Of a DNA stretch of 40,483 nt, positions 18,125 through 26,081 are shown in pieces. The position numbers and the translations under genes were made by a program. The DNA comes from Syntrophaceae bacterium (GTDB lineage: Bacteria > Desulfobacterota > Syntrophia > Syntrophales > Smithellaceae). The notes under the pieces were generated by a model, which was given only the letters and a program-made list of their open reading frames with translations, made no database searches and was not told where the DNA came from. Numbering within the stretch: position 1 is the stretch's first letter; the number at the start of each line of letters is the position of its first letter. The stretch is from positions 1-40,483 of the forward strand of contig PLMQ01000015.1 in NCBI GenBank assembly GCA_003142535.1. Direction: 5' to 3'.

Positions 18125-19429
18125 ATGCAAATTTTATACAATATATTATTGCTGTTGGCTGCGGTTATCGGCATTCCTTATTATCTATTGAAAATGGCGT
18201 TTACCGGAAAATACCGTAAAAGCTTCATTCAGAAATTGGGCGGCAGGCAGAAACAGATACTGGCTCATCTGAAAAATGGTCAGCGCGTCTGGGTGCATGC
18301 TGTATCCGTCGGCGAAGTGACCGCGGCCGCGCCAATCGTTGCTGCACTAAAAGAAAAGAGGCCGGAGATAGATATTATTTTTTCCACCAGTACAGAGACC
18401 GGCCAGGGGATGGCTCGCCATATAATCAAGGATGCTGCCGCCTTTATTTATTTTCCTCTCGATATTCCCTGTGTTGTGCGAAAAACAATCAGGTTGGTAA
18501 ACCCCGATGTTTTCGTCATGGTCGAGACTGAACTCTGGCCCAATTTTCTAGCAGCCTGTTCAGCCAGAAATATAAAAACGATTATGGTTAATGGGCGGAT
18601 CTCTCCGCGCTCTTACCGGAAATACAAGGCAACCAGATATTTTTGGGGGAAAATCCTTGCTAATTTAAATGCCGCCGGCATGATTTCCGGGGTGGACGCC
18701 GAACGCCTGCAAAATATCGGTATGGATTTGCAAAAAATTCAGGTGCTAGGAAATGCCAAATATGACGCTCTGGCTGCTATGGCATCCCCGGATTTGCAGG
18801 AAGAAATTACGGATGCCTTTAATGTGCAGGCTGATGAGAGATTTTTTGTTGCTGGCAGCACCCATCAAGGAGAAGAGGAAGTGGTCATCGGCGTCTACCA
18901 GAAACTTCTTCAGTTTTATCCCGATTTTAAACTCATTATAGTTCCAAGGCACATTGAAAGGGCTAAAGACGTTCGGAACATTTTGCAGAAAAGCAATCTA
19001 TCGGATGTCATTGCCGTATCGGAGATGAGAAACGGTAAAATACGTCAGGACGAACAAGTAATTTTAGTGGATGTTATCGGGGAACTCTTTAAAGTTTATT
19101 CATTGGCGACGGTTGTTTATTGCGGCGGCAGTTTGGTGCCGAAAGGCGGTCAGAATATTTTAGAAGCGGCAGCATGGGGGAAGGTTATTTTTTACGGTCC
19201 GTCCATGGAAGATTTTACTGCTGAAAAGACGTTATTGGAAGAAGTCGGTGCCGGATTGACAATAAATAATGAGGAAGAATTATTGCAGGAGATATGTCAG
19301 TTGCTGAAAAACCCTGCGGAACTAGCGCAAAGAGGTTCCTGCGGGAAAGCCGTTGTTGCCGCGAATATGGGCGCCGCTACTAAATACGCGGATTTAATAA
19401 TTAAGCACAGTAAGTGTTCAAGCCTTTAG
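18125..19429 (+). CDS. waaA: 3-deoxy-D-manno-octulosonic acid (Kdo) transferase
   Basis: A 434-residue GT30 glycosyltransferase that attaches Kdo to lipid A precursors at the inner face of the cytoplasmic membrane. A single N-terminal membrane anchor spans about residues 3-24 (ILYNILLLLAAVIGIPYYLL). The GT-B fold follows. HAVSVGEVTAAAPIV holds the likely catalytic Glu64, with FSTSTETGQ, VMVETELWPNF and the C-terminal CMP-Kdo site CGGSLVPKGGQNILEAAAWG. Length is normal (about 420-430). Its presence shows an LPS-type outer membrane. No Shine-Dalgarno sequence precedes ATG 18125. No other lipid A genes lie nearby. Confidence 0.94.
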   Translation: MQILYNILLLLAAVIGIPYYLLKMAFTGKYRKSFIQKLGGRQKQILAHLKNGQRVWVHAVSVGEVTAAAPIVAALKEKRPEIDIIFSTSTETGQGMARHIIKDAAAFIYFPLDIPCVVRKTIRLVNPDVFVMVETELWPNFLAACSARNIKTIMVNGRISPRSYRKYKATRYFWGKILANLNAAGMISGVDAERLQNIGMDLQKIQVLGNAKYDALAAMASPDLQEEITDAFNVQADERFFVAGSTHQGEEEVVIGVYQKLLQFYPDFKLIIVPRHIERAKDVRNILQKSNLSDVIAVSEMRNGKIRQDEQVILVDVIGELFKVYSLATVVYCGGSLVPKGGQNILEAAAWGKVIFYGPSMEDFTAEKTLLEEVGAGLTINNEEELLQEICQLLKNPAELAQRGSCGKAVVAANMGAATKYADLIIKHSKCSSL

Positions 19430-19469
19430 CCCCGGCATTCCCGTGCATGCGCTGTGCAGGCTGCCAGTC

Positions 19470-20369
19470 TTATGCTTCCGCCTTTTTAATATATTCATGC
19501 CACTTATTATCGATGAATTTCTGAAAACGGCTGAGTTGCTCCACGCTCATTTTTTTGAAGCGGTCCTGCCGTTCGATGTAATTAATCAAGGGCAGGCGGT
19601 TGCCCTTTTCGGCTAATGACTTGCTGCGGCCGGTGAAACGGAATTTGCCGTTCTCTACCTCAAAGAGAACAAAGACACCTGTTTCAATAGCCAGACGGGC
19701 TATCTTGACTGTATCGCGCGGCGGGTAGCCCCATCCCGGTGGGCAGGGAACATGAATTTGCATATAGCGAGTCCCCCGGATGCGCTTTGCTTTGACAAAT
19801 TTATCGTAAAGGTCCAGCGGATATGCCGGGGAAGTGGTGGCGATGTAGGCAATATCATGAGCCTCCATGATTTTCAGCATGTCTTTTTTGTTTTGTTCCT
19901 TGGTCAAAATTGGCGTGGTCGTTGTTAGTGCTCCCATGGGCGTGGCGCTGGAACGCTGCGTGCCGGTATTCATGTAACCTTCATTATCATAACAGACAAA
20001 AATAAAATCTGTACCTCTTTCGGCCGCACCGCTTAATGCCTGAATGCCGATATCGTATGTGCCTCCGTCTCCGGCAAAGGCGACAACTGTAGTATTGGTT
20101 TTGCCGGTAGCGGTAAGTCCCGCAACGAGCCCGGCAGCGGAAGCCGCCGTACTGGCAAAAGTACAGTTGAGGCACGGGATCGTTACGGATGTCGTTGGAT
20201 AAAGGCCATGCAAAACGGTAAGGCAGCTCGCTGGAATAGTCAGTATGGTGTCTTCCCGCAGAGCTTTCAGGGCATAACGATAAGCCAGCGAAAGCCCGCA
20301 ACCCTGGCAGGCTCGGTTTCCCGGCAGCATGTATTCTTCTTCATTTACCTTAAAAATATTTTCCGGCAT
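19470..20369 (-). CDS. porB: 2-oxoacid (pyruvate):ferredoxin oxidoreductase, beta subunit
   Basis: A 299-residue thiamine-diphosphate-binding subunit. The TPP motif is GDGGTYDIGIQAL followed by CYDNEGYMNTGTQRSS, which also covers the pyruvate-specific region. Cysteines in NRACQGCG, an internal C-x-x-C region and the late Cys in HVPCPPGWGYP fit the beta-subunit Fe-S cluster. The enzyme reversibly couples pyruvate decarboxylation to acetyl-CoA with ferredoxin reduction. It is the last gene of a minus-strand set porG-porD-porA-porB. A 267-bp gap holding repeat B1 separates it from porA, unusual for this operon. Pyruvate is the most likely substrate; another 2-oxoacid is possible. Confidence 0.92.
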   Translation of the reverse strand: MPENIFKVNEEEYMLPGNRACQGCGLSLAYRYALKALREDTILTIPASCLTVLHGLYPTTSVTIPCLNCTFASTAASAAGLVAGLTATGKTNTTVVAFAGDGGTYDIGIQALSGAAERGTDFIFVCYDNEGYMNTGTQRSSATPMGALTTTTPILTKEQNKKDMLKIMEAHDIAYIATTSPAYPLDLYDKFVKAKRIRGTRYMQIHVPCPPGWGYPPRDTVKIARLAIETGVFVLFEVENGKFRFTGRSKSLAEKGNRLPLINYIERQDRFKKMSVEQLSRFQKFIDNKWHEYIKKAEA

Positions 20370-20432
20370 GATAAATAACCTCTACCCCGTTAGAGAAAGT
20401 CACCAACTCTTGTCGAGTATTAATAGTTCAAA

Positions 20433-20577
20433 TAATACCACTTCGCTTTATTTGGCCAACTTTGTTGGCTGCGTCATCGGCTTCCTCAGCGTATGTACAA
20501 CGCGTGACCTTTAGGTTATACGCCTCCAGTACCTCCTCCTTGCCGCCTCGTTATCCTTTGAAAGCGAAACGGTATAA
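20433..20577. repeat. Family B inverted-repeat element, copy B1 (145 bp)
   Basis: It starts TAATACCACTTCGCTTTA and ends GAAAGCGAAACGGTATAA, imperfect terminal inverted repeats of about 18 bp. It is collinear without gaps with copy B2 (34065-34209), sharing AACTTTGTTGGC and CTCCTCCTTGCCGCCTCG. Internally it carries module D in opposite orientation to B2 (GACCTTTAGGTTATACG, 20506-20522). It has no coding capacity of note. It lies between porA and porB. Confidence 0.85.
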
Positions 20578-20636
20578 GAATGTCAGTCTAATGTTGCCAT
20601 CTACAATCGCGAAGCTCCCGTTGTTTCTAACGGGGT

Positions 20637-21842
20637 CTACCTGCGGCAGTTAATCCAGATGGTTTTATTTTGTGCCTTCTTGCTTTTCATATCTTCCAGG
20701 GATGTTTTGACCGCTTCATAAATTTCTCTGGCTTTGACATCGCGTCCGCCGAGGCCGGCAATGTAATTATGAAGTGGTGCGTTCAGGCCTGTCCCGTAGA
20801 GAGCGGCTTTAATGTCCGAGCACAAAGCCCCTTCAAAACCGTAGCTGATATCTTTTTCGAGAACGATAAGCGCCTTGGCGTTTTTCAATGCTTCCTGTAT
20901 GGCCTTGCGGGGGAAGGGACGGTAAGCGCGGATGCCAACAACGCCGGCTTTGATTCCCTCCTGACGGAGTTGATCCACGGCGACAGTAGCTTCCGTGGCG
21001 ATTGATCCCATGCCGGTTAATAAAATTTCCGCATCTTCTGTTTTGTAGCGCCAGAGCAATTCGGAATAATCGCGGCCGGTAAGTTTTGCATACTGCATGC
21101 CCACGGAAACAATTACATCTCTTGCTTTTTCCAGTGCCTCCTGCAGCTTGTAGCGCATTTCCATGTAACCGTCGCAGAGAACTCCTTCCGAATTATGCCG
21201 CATTCCGGGAAAAATAACCGGATTAATGTTACGTGGTTTCTCGGCGGAAAGAAAAGTATGGGGCTTATAGGGTGGGAGGAAAGAATTAACCGTCTCGGTA
21301 TCAGGGACACAAACCGGCATCATGGTGTGGGAAAGGACAAAACCATCATAGCAGACCATGACCGGCGCATATACTTCTTCGGCAATACGGTAGGCCTGAA
21401 TTACCGTATCGATAATTTCCTGGTTATCACGGCAGTAGAGTTGAATCCAGCCTGTATCGCGCTGGGCAATTGAATCCTGTTGATCGTTGAATATTGACCA
21501 GGGCGCTCCGACACCGCGATTTACGCAGCACATAACAACGGGCAGGCGCGATCCCGCTGCCCAGTGTAGTTGCTCGTGCATGTAAAGCAGGCCGTGGGAA
21601 CTGGTGGAAGTGAAAACTCTGGCGCCTACAGTGGAAGCGGAGATGCAAACAGTCATGGCGGAATGTTCACTTTCCACTCTTACATATTCGGCCTTCAGAG
21701 CGCCGCTTTCGATGAATTGCGAGAGCGTTTCGATGATGGACGTTTGCGGCGTTATCGGATAAGCGGCCACAACCTGTACCTGACAGAGTTTGGCGGCAAT
21801 TGCGGCGGCGGTATTACCGGTCATTATTATCGTCTCAGCCAT
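20637..21842 (-). CDS. porA: 2-oxoacid (pyruvate):ferredoxin oxidoreductase, alpha subunit
   Basis: 401 residues from ATG 21842. AAYPITPQTSIIETLSQF holds the Thr that contacts the substrate carboxylate. VESEHSAMTVCISASTVGAR and FTSTSSHGLLYMHEQL are typical of PorA. The C-terminal domain includes LLTGMGSIATEATVAVDQL and GIRAYRPFPRKAIQEAL. The start at 21842 was preferred over 21848 because GAGGGAG is then 6 bases away. The first 8 bp overlap the end of porD, implying coupling. It is the catalytic partner of porB. The long C-terminal tail is Lys-rich. Confidence 0.92.
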   Translation of the reverse strand: MAETIIMTGNTAAAIAAKLCQVQVVAAYPITPQTSIIETLSQFIESGALKAEYVRVESEHSAMTVCISASTVGARVFTSTSSHGLLYMHEQLHWAAGSRLPVVMCCVNRGVGAPWSIFNDQQDSIAQRDTGWIQLYCRDNQEIIDTVIQAYRIAEEVYAPVMVCYDGFVLSHTMMPVCVPDTETVNSFLPPYKPHTFLSAEKPRNINPVIFPGMRHNSEGVLCDGYMEMRYKLQEALEKARDVIVSVGMQYAKLTGRDYSELLWRYKTEDAEILLTGMGSIATEATVAVDQLRQEGIKAGVVGIRAYRPFPRKAIQEALKNAKALIVLEKDISYGFEGALCSDIKAALYGTGLNAPLHNYIAGLGGRDVKAREIYEAVKTSLEDMKSKKAQNKTIWINCRR

Positions 21843-22128
21843 TATCATCTCCCTCGTTAATCATGGTGATGGCCTTGGCCGGGCATTCTTCCGCGCACAC
21901 TCCGCATCCTTTGCAGTAGTCCATATCGATTTCCACCGGGATGCCGGTTTTGATGACCCCTTCGGGGCAATAGAGCCAGCATAGATAACAGGCTGCACGT
22001 TTTTTTACGGAAGGAATGCATTTACTGTGGTCAATGACCGGTTTCATATCGCGCCAGTCACCGGTTTTACCTGCTTCGCCAATAGCCGGTGTGCTCATGG
22101 CGGAAATATTTTTATCTCTCTTTTCCAT
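21835..22128 (-). CDS. porD: 2-oxoacid:ferredoxin oxidoreductase, delta (ferredoxin-like) subunit
   Basis: A 97-residue protein with two [4Fe-4S] motifs. The first is modified, CIPSVKKRAACYLCWLYCPEG, as in archaeal-type PorD; the second is the classical CKGCGVCAEECP. It relays electrons from the TPP/Fe-S core to free ferredoxin. The N-terminal 30 residues (to WRDMKPVIDHSKC) match the usual extension. It sits between porG and porA, overlapping porA by 8 bp. The presence of separate alpha, beta, gamma and delta genes marks the four-subunit type rather than the large fused enzyme. Confidence 0.93.
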   Translation of the reverse strand: MEKRDKNISAMSTPAIGEAGKTGDWRDMKPVIDHSKCIPSVKKRAACYLCWLYCPEGVIKTGIPVEIDMDYCKGCGVCAEECPAKAITMINEGDDNG

Positions 22129-22157
22129 ATAGTTTGTCCGTTAGTCCGTTAGGTTTT

Positions 22158-22202
22158 TAGGCTAAAGGCTGAGGGCTATTAGGCACTTCAGCCTTCAGCC
22201 TA
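22158..22202 (-). repeat. Family C hairpin repeat C1, overlapping the porG stop
   Basis: On the minus strand the porG stop TAG runs directly into GCTGAAGGCTGAAG, a 10-base loop, then CCCTCAGCCTTTAGCC. The arms pair over about 15 positions with one wobble and one mismatch. It lies between porG and porD and could act as an intercistronic stability or partial-termination hairpin. Confidence 0.75.
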
Positions 22203-22763
22203 TTCCCCTATCATTACCGTTTCTTCGTAAGCCGTCTTCAGAGCCAAGCTATTGGCCGCAGCCACTTGCGGCGGCAATTTTTTTCTTAATCCCTTTTCCA
22301 GATACGTGAGAGAAACCAGACCTGCCGCGCGGGCAAAAGCACCCAATAGAGGAGTATTAACAATCGGGGCGCCTTCTTTCAACAGATGAAATTTCAGGGC
22401 AACAGAGACGGCATCAATTACAGCCAGCTTCAGTCCGGCTTTGAGCCGGATGTCCGCGGGCTGCAAATTCGTATTGATAATAATCAGTCCGCCAGCTTTC
22501 AGCGAACTCTGGATATCAACTACTTGGAGTAAAGACGGATCGAGAACAACGGCAATATCGGCAAACTCAATCTGGGAAAAGGTTCTTAGCGGTTCGTCGG
22601 CAATTCTGGTTGATGCCGTGAGCGGAGCGCCACGGCGTTCGGGTCCGAAGGTGGGAGCAGAAGTTACTCCTTTAAATCCCTGCAGATAAGCAGCCTCGGC
22701 TAGAATCTGCGCGGCGACGACAACGCCTTGTCCACCTCGGCCATGCCAGATTATTTCATGCAT
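22200..22763 (-). CDS. porG: 2-oxoacid:ferredoxin oxidoreductase, gamma subunit
   Basis: 187 residues from ATG 22763. The N-terminus HEIIWHGRGGQGVVVAAQIL is the signature of the gamma subunit. FGPERRGAPLTASTRIAD follows, then DPSLLQV and the C-terminal helix. The gamma subunit contributes to CoA binding in the complex. The frame extends to 22784, but 22763 fits the family start and has AGGA 9 bases upstream. It is the first gene of the por set. A stable hairpin (22784-22814) stands just before its ribosome binding site, and its stop codon is part of repeat C1. Confidence 0.92.
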   Translation of the reverse strand: MHEIIWHGRGGQGVVVAAQILAEAAYLQGFKGVTSAPTFGPERRGAPLTASTRIADEPLRTFSQIEFADIAVVLDPSLLQVVDIQSSLKAGGLIIINTNLQPADIRLKAGLKLAVIDAVSVALKFHLLKEGAPIVNTPLLGAFARAAGLVSLTYLEKGLRKKLPPQVAAANSLALKTAYEETVMIGE

Positions 22764-22783
22764 AAAATTATCCTGAAAGCACA

Positions 22784-22814
22784 AAAGGCCACGGTTTCTT
22801 TACCCATGGCCTTT
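22784..22814 (-). promoter_or_regulatory. Leader hairpin upstream of porG
   Basis: On the minus strand AAAGGCCATGG and CCGTGGCCTTT form an 11-bp stem (one G-U pair) with a 9-base loop, ending 11 bases before the AGGA of porG. There is only a short T stretch after it, so it resembles an attenuator or mRNA-stabilising stem more than a full terminator. The rest of the 219-bp gap to 23003 holds no gene. Confidence 0.5.
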
Positions 22815-23003
22815 AGAATTTCATTCAATTGCGCTTTTTCCTAAAAACGACGGGCAACGGTTTTGACTGCTGCCGCAAGCAGACGGCACAACAGGAGTTC
22901 CAACAGAATTGATACGCTTTTCTTATAACCGCCGATCATAGTAAAAATCTTTCAGTAAAAAATGTTGCGGAAAGCTAAAATAAATCAAGCCAATTGTCAA
23001 TAA

Positions 23004-25106
23004 TTAATTTACCCGCTGCTTTGGCGCGGCTTTCCCCGTTTTTCTTCTGGCGGCAATCAGGATGATGCCGGAAATTATTATGGTCAAAATTATTCCGGTA
23101 ATCAAAAGCACCAGTATTGTCGGCAGCTTTCCCCGTGCTACAAGATCTACGGGATTCCAGCTCGGTTTTACCGTTATGCGTCCGAGTTTGCCTTTGTATT
23201 TATCCGGCAGATTGGGCAGGCCATCGCCGTTTATATCCGGGAACGATTTTACGTATTCGATTGTTCCCCGCCATTCTTTTACTTCCTGAATTCCGGGCCT
23301 GGCCTTATCCGCGTCTACTCGCAGCGCCGCCAGGTTGTTGACAGCTTTGCCGTATCTGTTCTTCGGGACGATATCCAGAAAATGATACGTGTAGTTGCCG
23401 ACCACTTTTAAGAAAGTCGCATTATAAATGTTAGCGGCAACCCGATAGAGTTTGGTATTTGATCTGCTATAATCAAATGGTTTATAGCCATCCTCTTCAC
23501 TGCCTATTTCGATATTTGTGACCCGGTCAAAAATAACGCGGTGCGGGTTATAGGTAAAACGTGCGCCGGATATTTGGAGAAAATAATCATAACCTTTACG
23601 CGGCTGCACGCTGGTTAAAATTTCGAGCGCCCTTTTGATTTCATAGCCATAGAGGTAAAAGGAAATCAGCGGGTAGCCCATCGTATCATCCGTGCCGATG
23701 CCCAGAGGTATGGTGCGGAATAAATCGCCCACAGTGATAAGGCCTGTTTTCCCTTTAAGCAGGGAATCACGGATGACACCGTTTGATTCCACGGCGATAA
23801 CAACACGGCTTAACGGGTCATTCTTATTGGAGTCAATTTTATTGATATACCAGCGGATGGAATCGGCAATCAGATTGCCTAGCGGTGACTCCTCTTCGGC
23901 TATTGTCAAATCCCATTTTGTTGCGGCGATAGTTTTATCGTAATTAAGACCGCGCTTTTCCAGAAAGTCCGTATCAATTTTCTTTTTGAATTCGTCTATT
24001 GTGTTTTGTATGGTTTCATCACCTCTAATGGAGCTGTCGATAACTACCGTTTTATAGTTTTTTAATTTTACCTTTTTATTTTCATAGGCGATATCCAGAA
24101 CTCCCACGTGTTTTCCATAAACCCAGGCATGAACAATAATGGTATCATCAACCCGCACGGGGCTATCATGCAGGGCATGGGTGTGGCCGCTGACGATGAT
24201 GTCGATTCCCTTGACCTTGTGGGCAAGAATTTCATCCTCCGATTTTTTGGGGTCTTTATCCAGTCCGCTGTGCGAAAGGCAGATGACAATATCGGCCTCT
24301 TCCTGTTCCCGCAGGATACTCACCATTTCCCGAGAAACTTCAATCGGGTCGCGAAAAGTTACCGGAGCGGCAAAGGGCGAAACTTCCGCAGCATTTTTGC
24401 CCATAATGCCGAAGATGCCTATTTTAATGCCGTCACGCACCACAACGGTATATGTTTTCACATCCGTTTCCTGAAAAGCCTCCTCCAGCGAATCATCAGC
24501 GGCGCTCACGCCACTGAATATGGCACTGGCAAAAACTATTTGCGGCATTCCACCTTTGGCCTTTGCCGTTCTTAAAATGCGGGCCAGCCCCGCTGGTTTG
24601 AAATCGAATTCGTGATTGCCCAGTGTAATGACGTCATAGCCCATTTGTTTCATCAACCGTAATTCAAAAGCTTCTTCGCGCGCCAGCATATGAAAAAGGG
24701 AACCCATAAGGAAATCGCCGGAATCCAGAGTCAGCACAGGATTTTTTCTTGCTTTCTTTGTGTCGTTTATTAAAGTGGCAATACGCGACCAGCCGCCGAC
24801 AGTGGCATCGGTTTTGGTATCATGGGGGTTATAGTCACTTTCCGGAGAAAATCCCTGTAAGTGCGAATGCAGGTCGTTGGTGTGGATGATGGTCAGCAGC
24901 TTTTCCGCGGCGAATAAATTGGTAGAAAAAAATAATACGGCAAAAAATGTTATTGTGAAACTCCAATTCCGTGTGCTTGGCACTACGGAATTGGTAAGTT
25001 GAACAATCCCGCGCAGCGGAGGGTATAATACACGGCAGCTTGTTGCGATAAAGTTTTCAAAGCTTGCTTTAGGGTTCATACCCGTGATCGTGCGTAACAG
25101 TTTCAT
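23004..25106 (-). CDS. 5'-nucleotidase family protein (UshA-like), membrane-anchored, with repeat-interrupted signal peptide
   Basis: A 700-residue exported bifunctional metallophosphatase. The calcineurin-like domain shows TIIHTNDLHSH, LDSGDFLMGS, GNHEFDF, CLSHSGLD and SGHTHALH, all metal-binding motifs. A C-terminal substrate domain follows (about residues 400-620). Near the end a hydrophobic helix (ILVLLITGIILTIIISGII) and a basic tail form a membrane anchor. It probably hydrolyses nucleotides or related phosphoesters outside the cytoplasmic membrane. ATG 25106 has a strong GGGGAGGAG 5 bases upstream. Residues 1-6 are MKLLRT. Residues 7-51 are encoded by repeat A3; then ITFFAVLFFSTNLFA-AEK supplies the hydrophobic core and cleavage site. 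Removing the repeat-coded residues gives a normal signal peptide. Whether the extended form is exported is unknown. Confidence 0.88.
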   Translation of the reverse strand: MKLLRTITGMNPKASFENFIATSCRVLYPPLRGIVQLTNSVVPSTRNWSFTITFFAVLFFSTNLFAAEKLLTIIHTNDLHSHLQGFSPESDYNPHDTKTDATVGGWSRIATLINDTKKARKNPVLTLDSGDFLMGSLFHMLAREEAFELRLMKQMGYDVITLGNHEFDFKPAGLARILRTAKAKGGMPQIVFASAIFSGVSAADDSLEEAFQETDVKTYTVVVRDGIKIGIFGIMGKNAAEVSPFAAPVTFRDPIEVSREMVSILREQEEADIVICLSHSGLDKDPKKSEDEILAHKVKGIDIIVSGHTHALHDSPVRVDDTIIVHAWVYGKHVGVLDIAYENKKVKLKNYKTVVIDSSIRGDETIQNTIDEFKKKIDTDFLEKRGLNYDKTIAATKWDLTIAEEESPLGNLIADSIRWYINKIDSNKNDPLSRVVIAVESNGVIRDSLLKGKTGLITVGDLFRTIPLGIGTDDTMGYPLISFYLYGYEIKRALEILTSVQPRKGYDYFLQISGARFTYNPHRVIFDRVTNIEIGSEEDGYKPFDYSRSNTKLYRVAANIYNATFLKVVGNYTYHFLDIVPKNRYGKAVNNLAALRVDADKARPGIQEVKEWRGTIEYVKSFPDINGDGLPNLPDKYKGKLGRITVKPSWNPVDLVARGKLPTILVLLITGIILTIIISGIILIAARRKTGKAAPKQRVN
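24955..25088 (-). repeat. Family A palindromic repeat, copy A3 (134 bp), inside the 5'-nucleotidase reading frame
   Basis: On the plus strand it runs from GTGAAACTCCAATTCCG to TTCATACCCGTGAT. It is gap-free collinear with copy A6. It contains the CCAATTCCGT/ACGGAATTGG stem and GGGTATAATAC. On the minus strand it is translated as the 45-residue stretch beginning ITGMNPKASFENF and ending STRNWSFT. Unlike its relatives it sits within a gene, between the start codon and the signal-peptide core. Confidence 0.92.
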
Positions 25107-25156
25107 CTTTCTCCTCCCCGGTAAGACATTAAAGTTTTTATTACAAATATTCCACC

Positions 25157-25199
25157 ATCAGTCTTCACCGGCATGCGCCGGTCTGCGAGCCTTCAGTCT
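25157..25199 (-). repeat. Family C repeat C2 with GC-rich hairpin
   Basis: On the minus strand, TAGACTGAAGGCT begins 7 bases after the SDR stop, followed by the perfect hairpin ACCGGC-GCAT-GCCGGT (25167-25182) and GAAGACTGATGG. The small hairpin resembles the one nested in repeat A2. Confidence 0.65.
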
Positions 25200-25205
25200 A
25201 TCTTC

Positions 25206-25997
25206 TCACATTATTCCGCGGTACCAGCCGCCGTCAATTTGAATTGCCGCGCCGGTTATGTAAGAGCTTCTCTCGGAGGCCAGAAATGTGACCAGGGCGG
25301 CAAATTCCTCTGGCGTTCCGAGCCTTCCTGCGGGAATTGCTGCCTCCCACTTTTTGATAATGGCTGCGGCGGTTGTGCCTTCTTTTTGCGCTGTGGCCTG
25401 CGCCAGATTGCGTACCCGGTCCGTAAGAGTGTATCCCGGGCAGACGCTGTTGACGGTTACATTAAACGGTGCCAGTTCCGTGGAAAGTGTTTTGGCCAAG
25501 CCAATTACTCCGGAGCGGATGGTGTTGGAAAGGATGAGCCCGTCAATGGGTTGTTTGACCGCGATGGACGTCATATTAATAATGCGTCCCCAGCGCTTTT
25601 GCTTCATCAAAGGGATGACTTCCCTGGTCAAAATGATGGTTGAAAGCAGGTTGAGCCTAAAGCCATATTCCCAGAGCTTGTCGTCAATTTCCAGAAAAGA
25701 GCTGCCCGGCGGGCCGCCGGCGTTATTTATTAATATATCCAGGGAGCCGAAGCGTTCGATGGTTTTGCGGACGCAGGCTTTCGCTTGGTCGGCAGCGGTG
25801 AGATCAGCGGCTATGGCGAGTACTTCCTGGCCGCATTCTTTGCTTATTTCTTCCTGGGCCTCAGGCAGGTTTTTGTCGTTGAGGGCGCAAATGGCGACCC
25901 GCGCCCCTTCCCGGGCCAATTCCCGGGCGACCGCTTTTCCCAGCCCCTGCGAACCGCCCGCCACCAGCGCCACTTTATTTTTTATTCCCAGATCCAT
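25206..25997 (-). CDS. SDR-family oxidoreductase with atypical active site
   Basis: A 263-residue classical-length short-chain dehydrogenase/reductase. The cofactor loop is AGGSQGLG (residues 13-20), NNAGG lies at 91-95, and the C-terminal CPGYTLTDRV plus the TFLASERSSYITGAAIQIDGG end is FabG-like. Of the catalytic Ser-Tyr-Lys triad only Ser144 is present. The Tyr and Lys positions (13 and 17 residues later) hold Ser157 and Arg161, in GLILSNTIRSGVIGLAK. It may reduce a carbonyl by a different mechanism or be a non-canonical subfamily; 3-oxoacyl-ACP reductase should not be assumed. It lies in the minus-strand run with hflX (84 bp upstream) and the 5'-nucleotidase (99 bp downstream). Confidence 0.85.
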   Translation of the reverse strand: MDLGIKNKVALVAGGSQGLGKAVARELAREGARVAICALNDKNLPEAQEEISKECGQEVLAIAADLTAADQAKACVRKTIERFGSLDILINNAGGPPGSSFLEIDDKLWEYGFRLNLLSTIILTREVIPLMKQKRWGRIINMTSIAVKQPIDGLILSNTIRSGVIGLAKTLSTELAPFNVTVNSVCPGYTLTDRVRNLAQATAQKEGTTAAAIIKKWEAAIPAGRLGTPEEFAALVTFLASERSSYITGAAIQIDGGWYRGIM

Positions 25998-26081
25998 TAT
26001 GCCCCCATTTTAAAGGATAAAGTTGGAAAACCAAAGGATAATATTTTCAGTTTTTTTAGGCTCGATCCTCTGACCTTCAAA

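Noticed and set aside
17962-18219. Plus-strand open frame of 85 codons before waaA
   Set aside because: It is built from repeat A2 and an out-of-frame start of waaA; no family features.
20433-20577. Insertion sequence
   Set aside because: The element is only 145 bp, encodes no transposase and shows no clear target duplication by eye. It is listed as a non-autonomous inverted-repeat element instead.
25288-26013. Plus-strand open frame of 241 codons over the SDR gene
   Set aside because: Antisense shadow of the SDR, low-complexity composition, no start signal.
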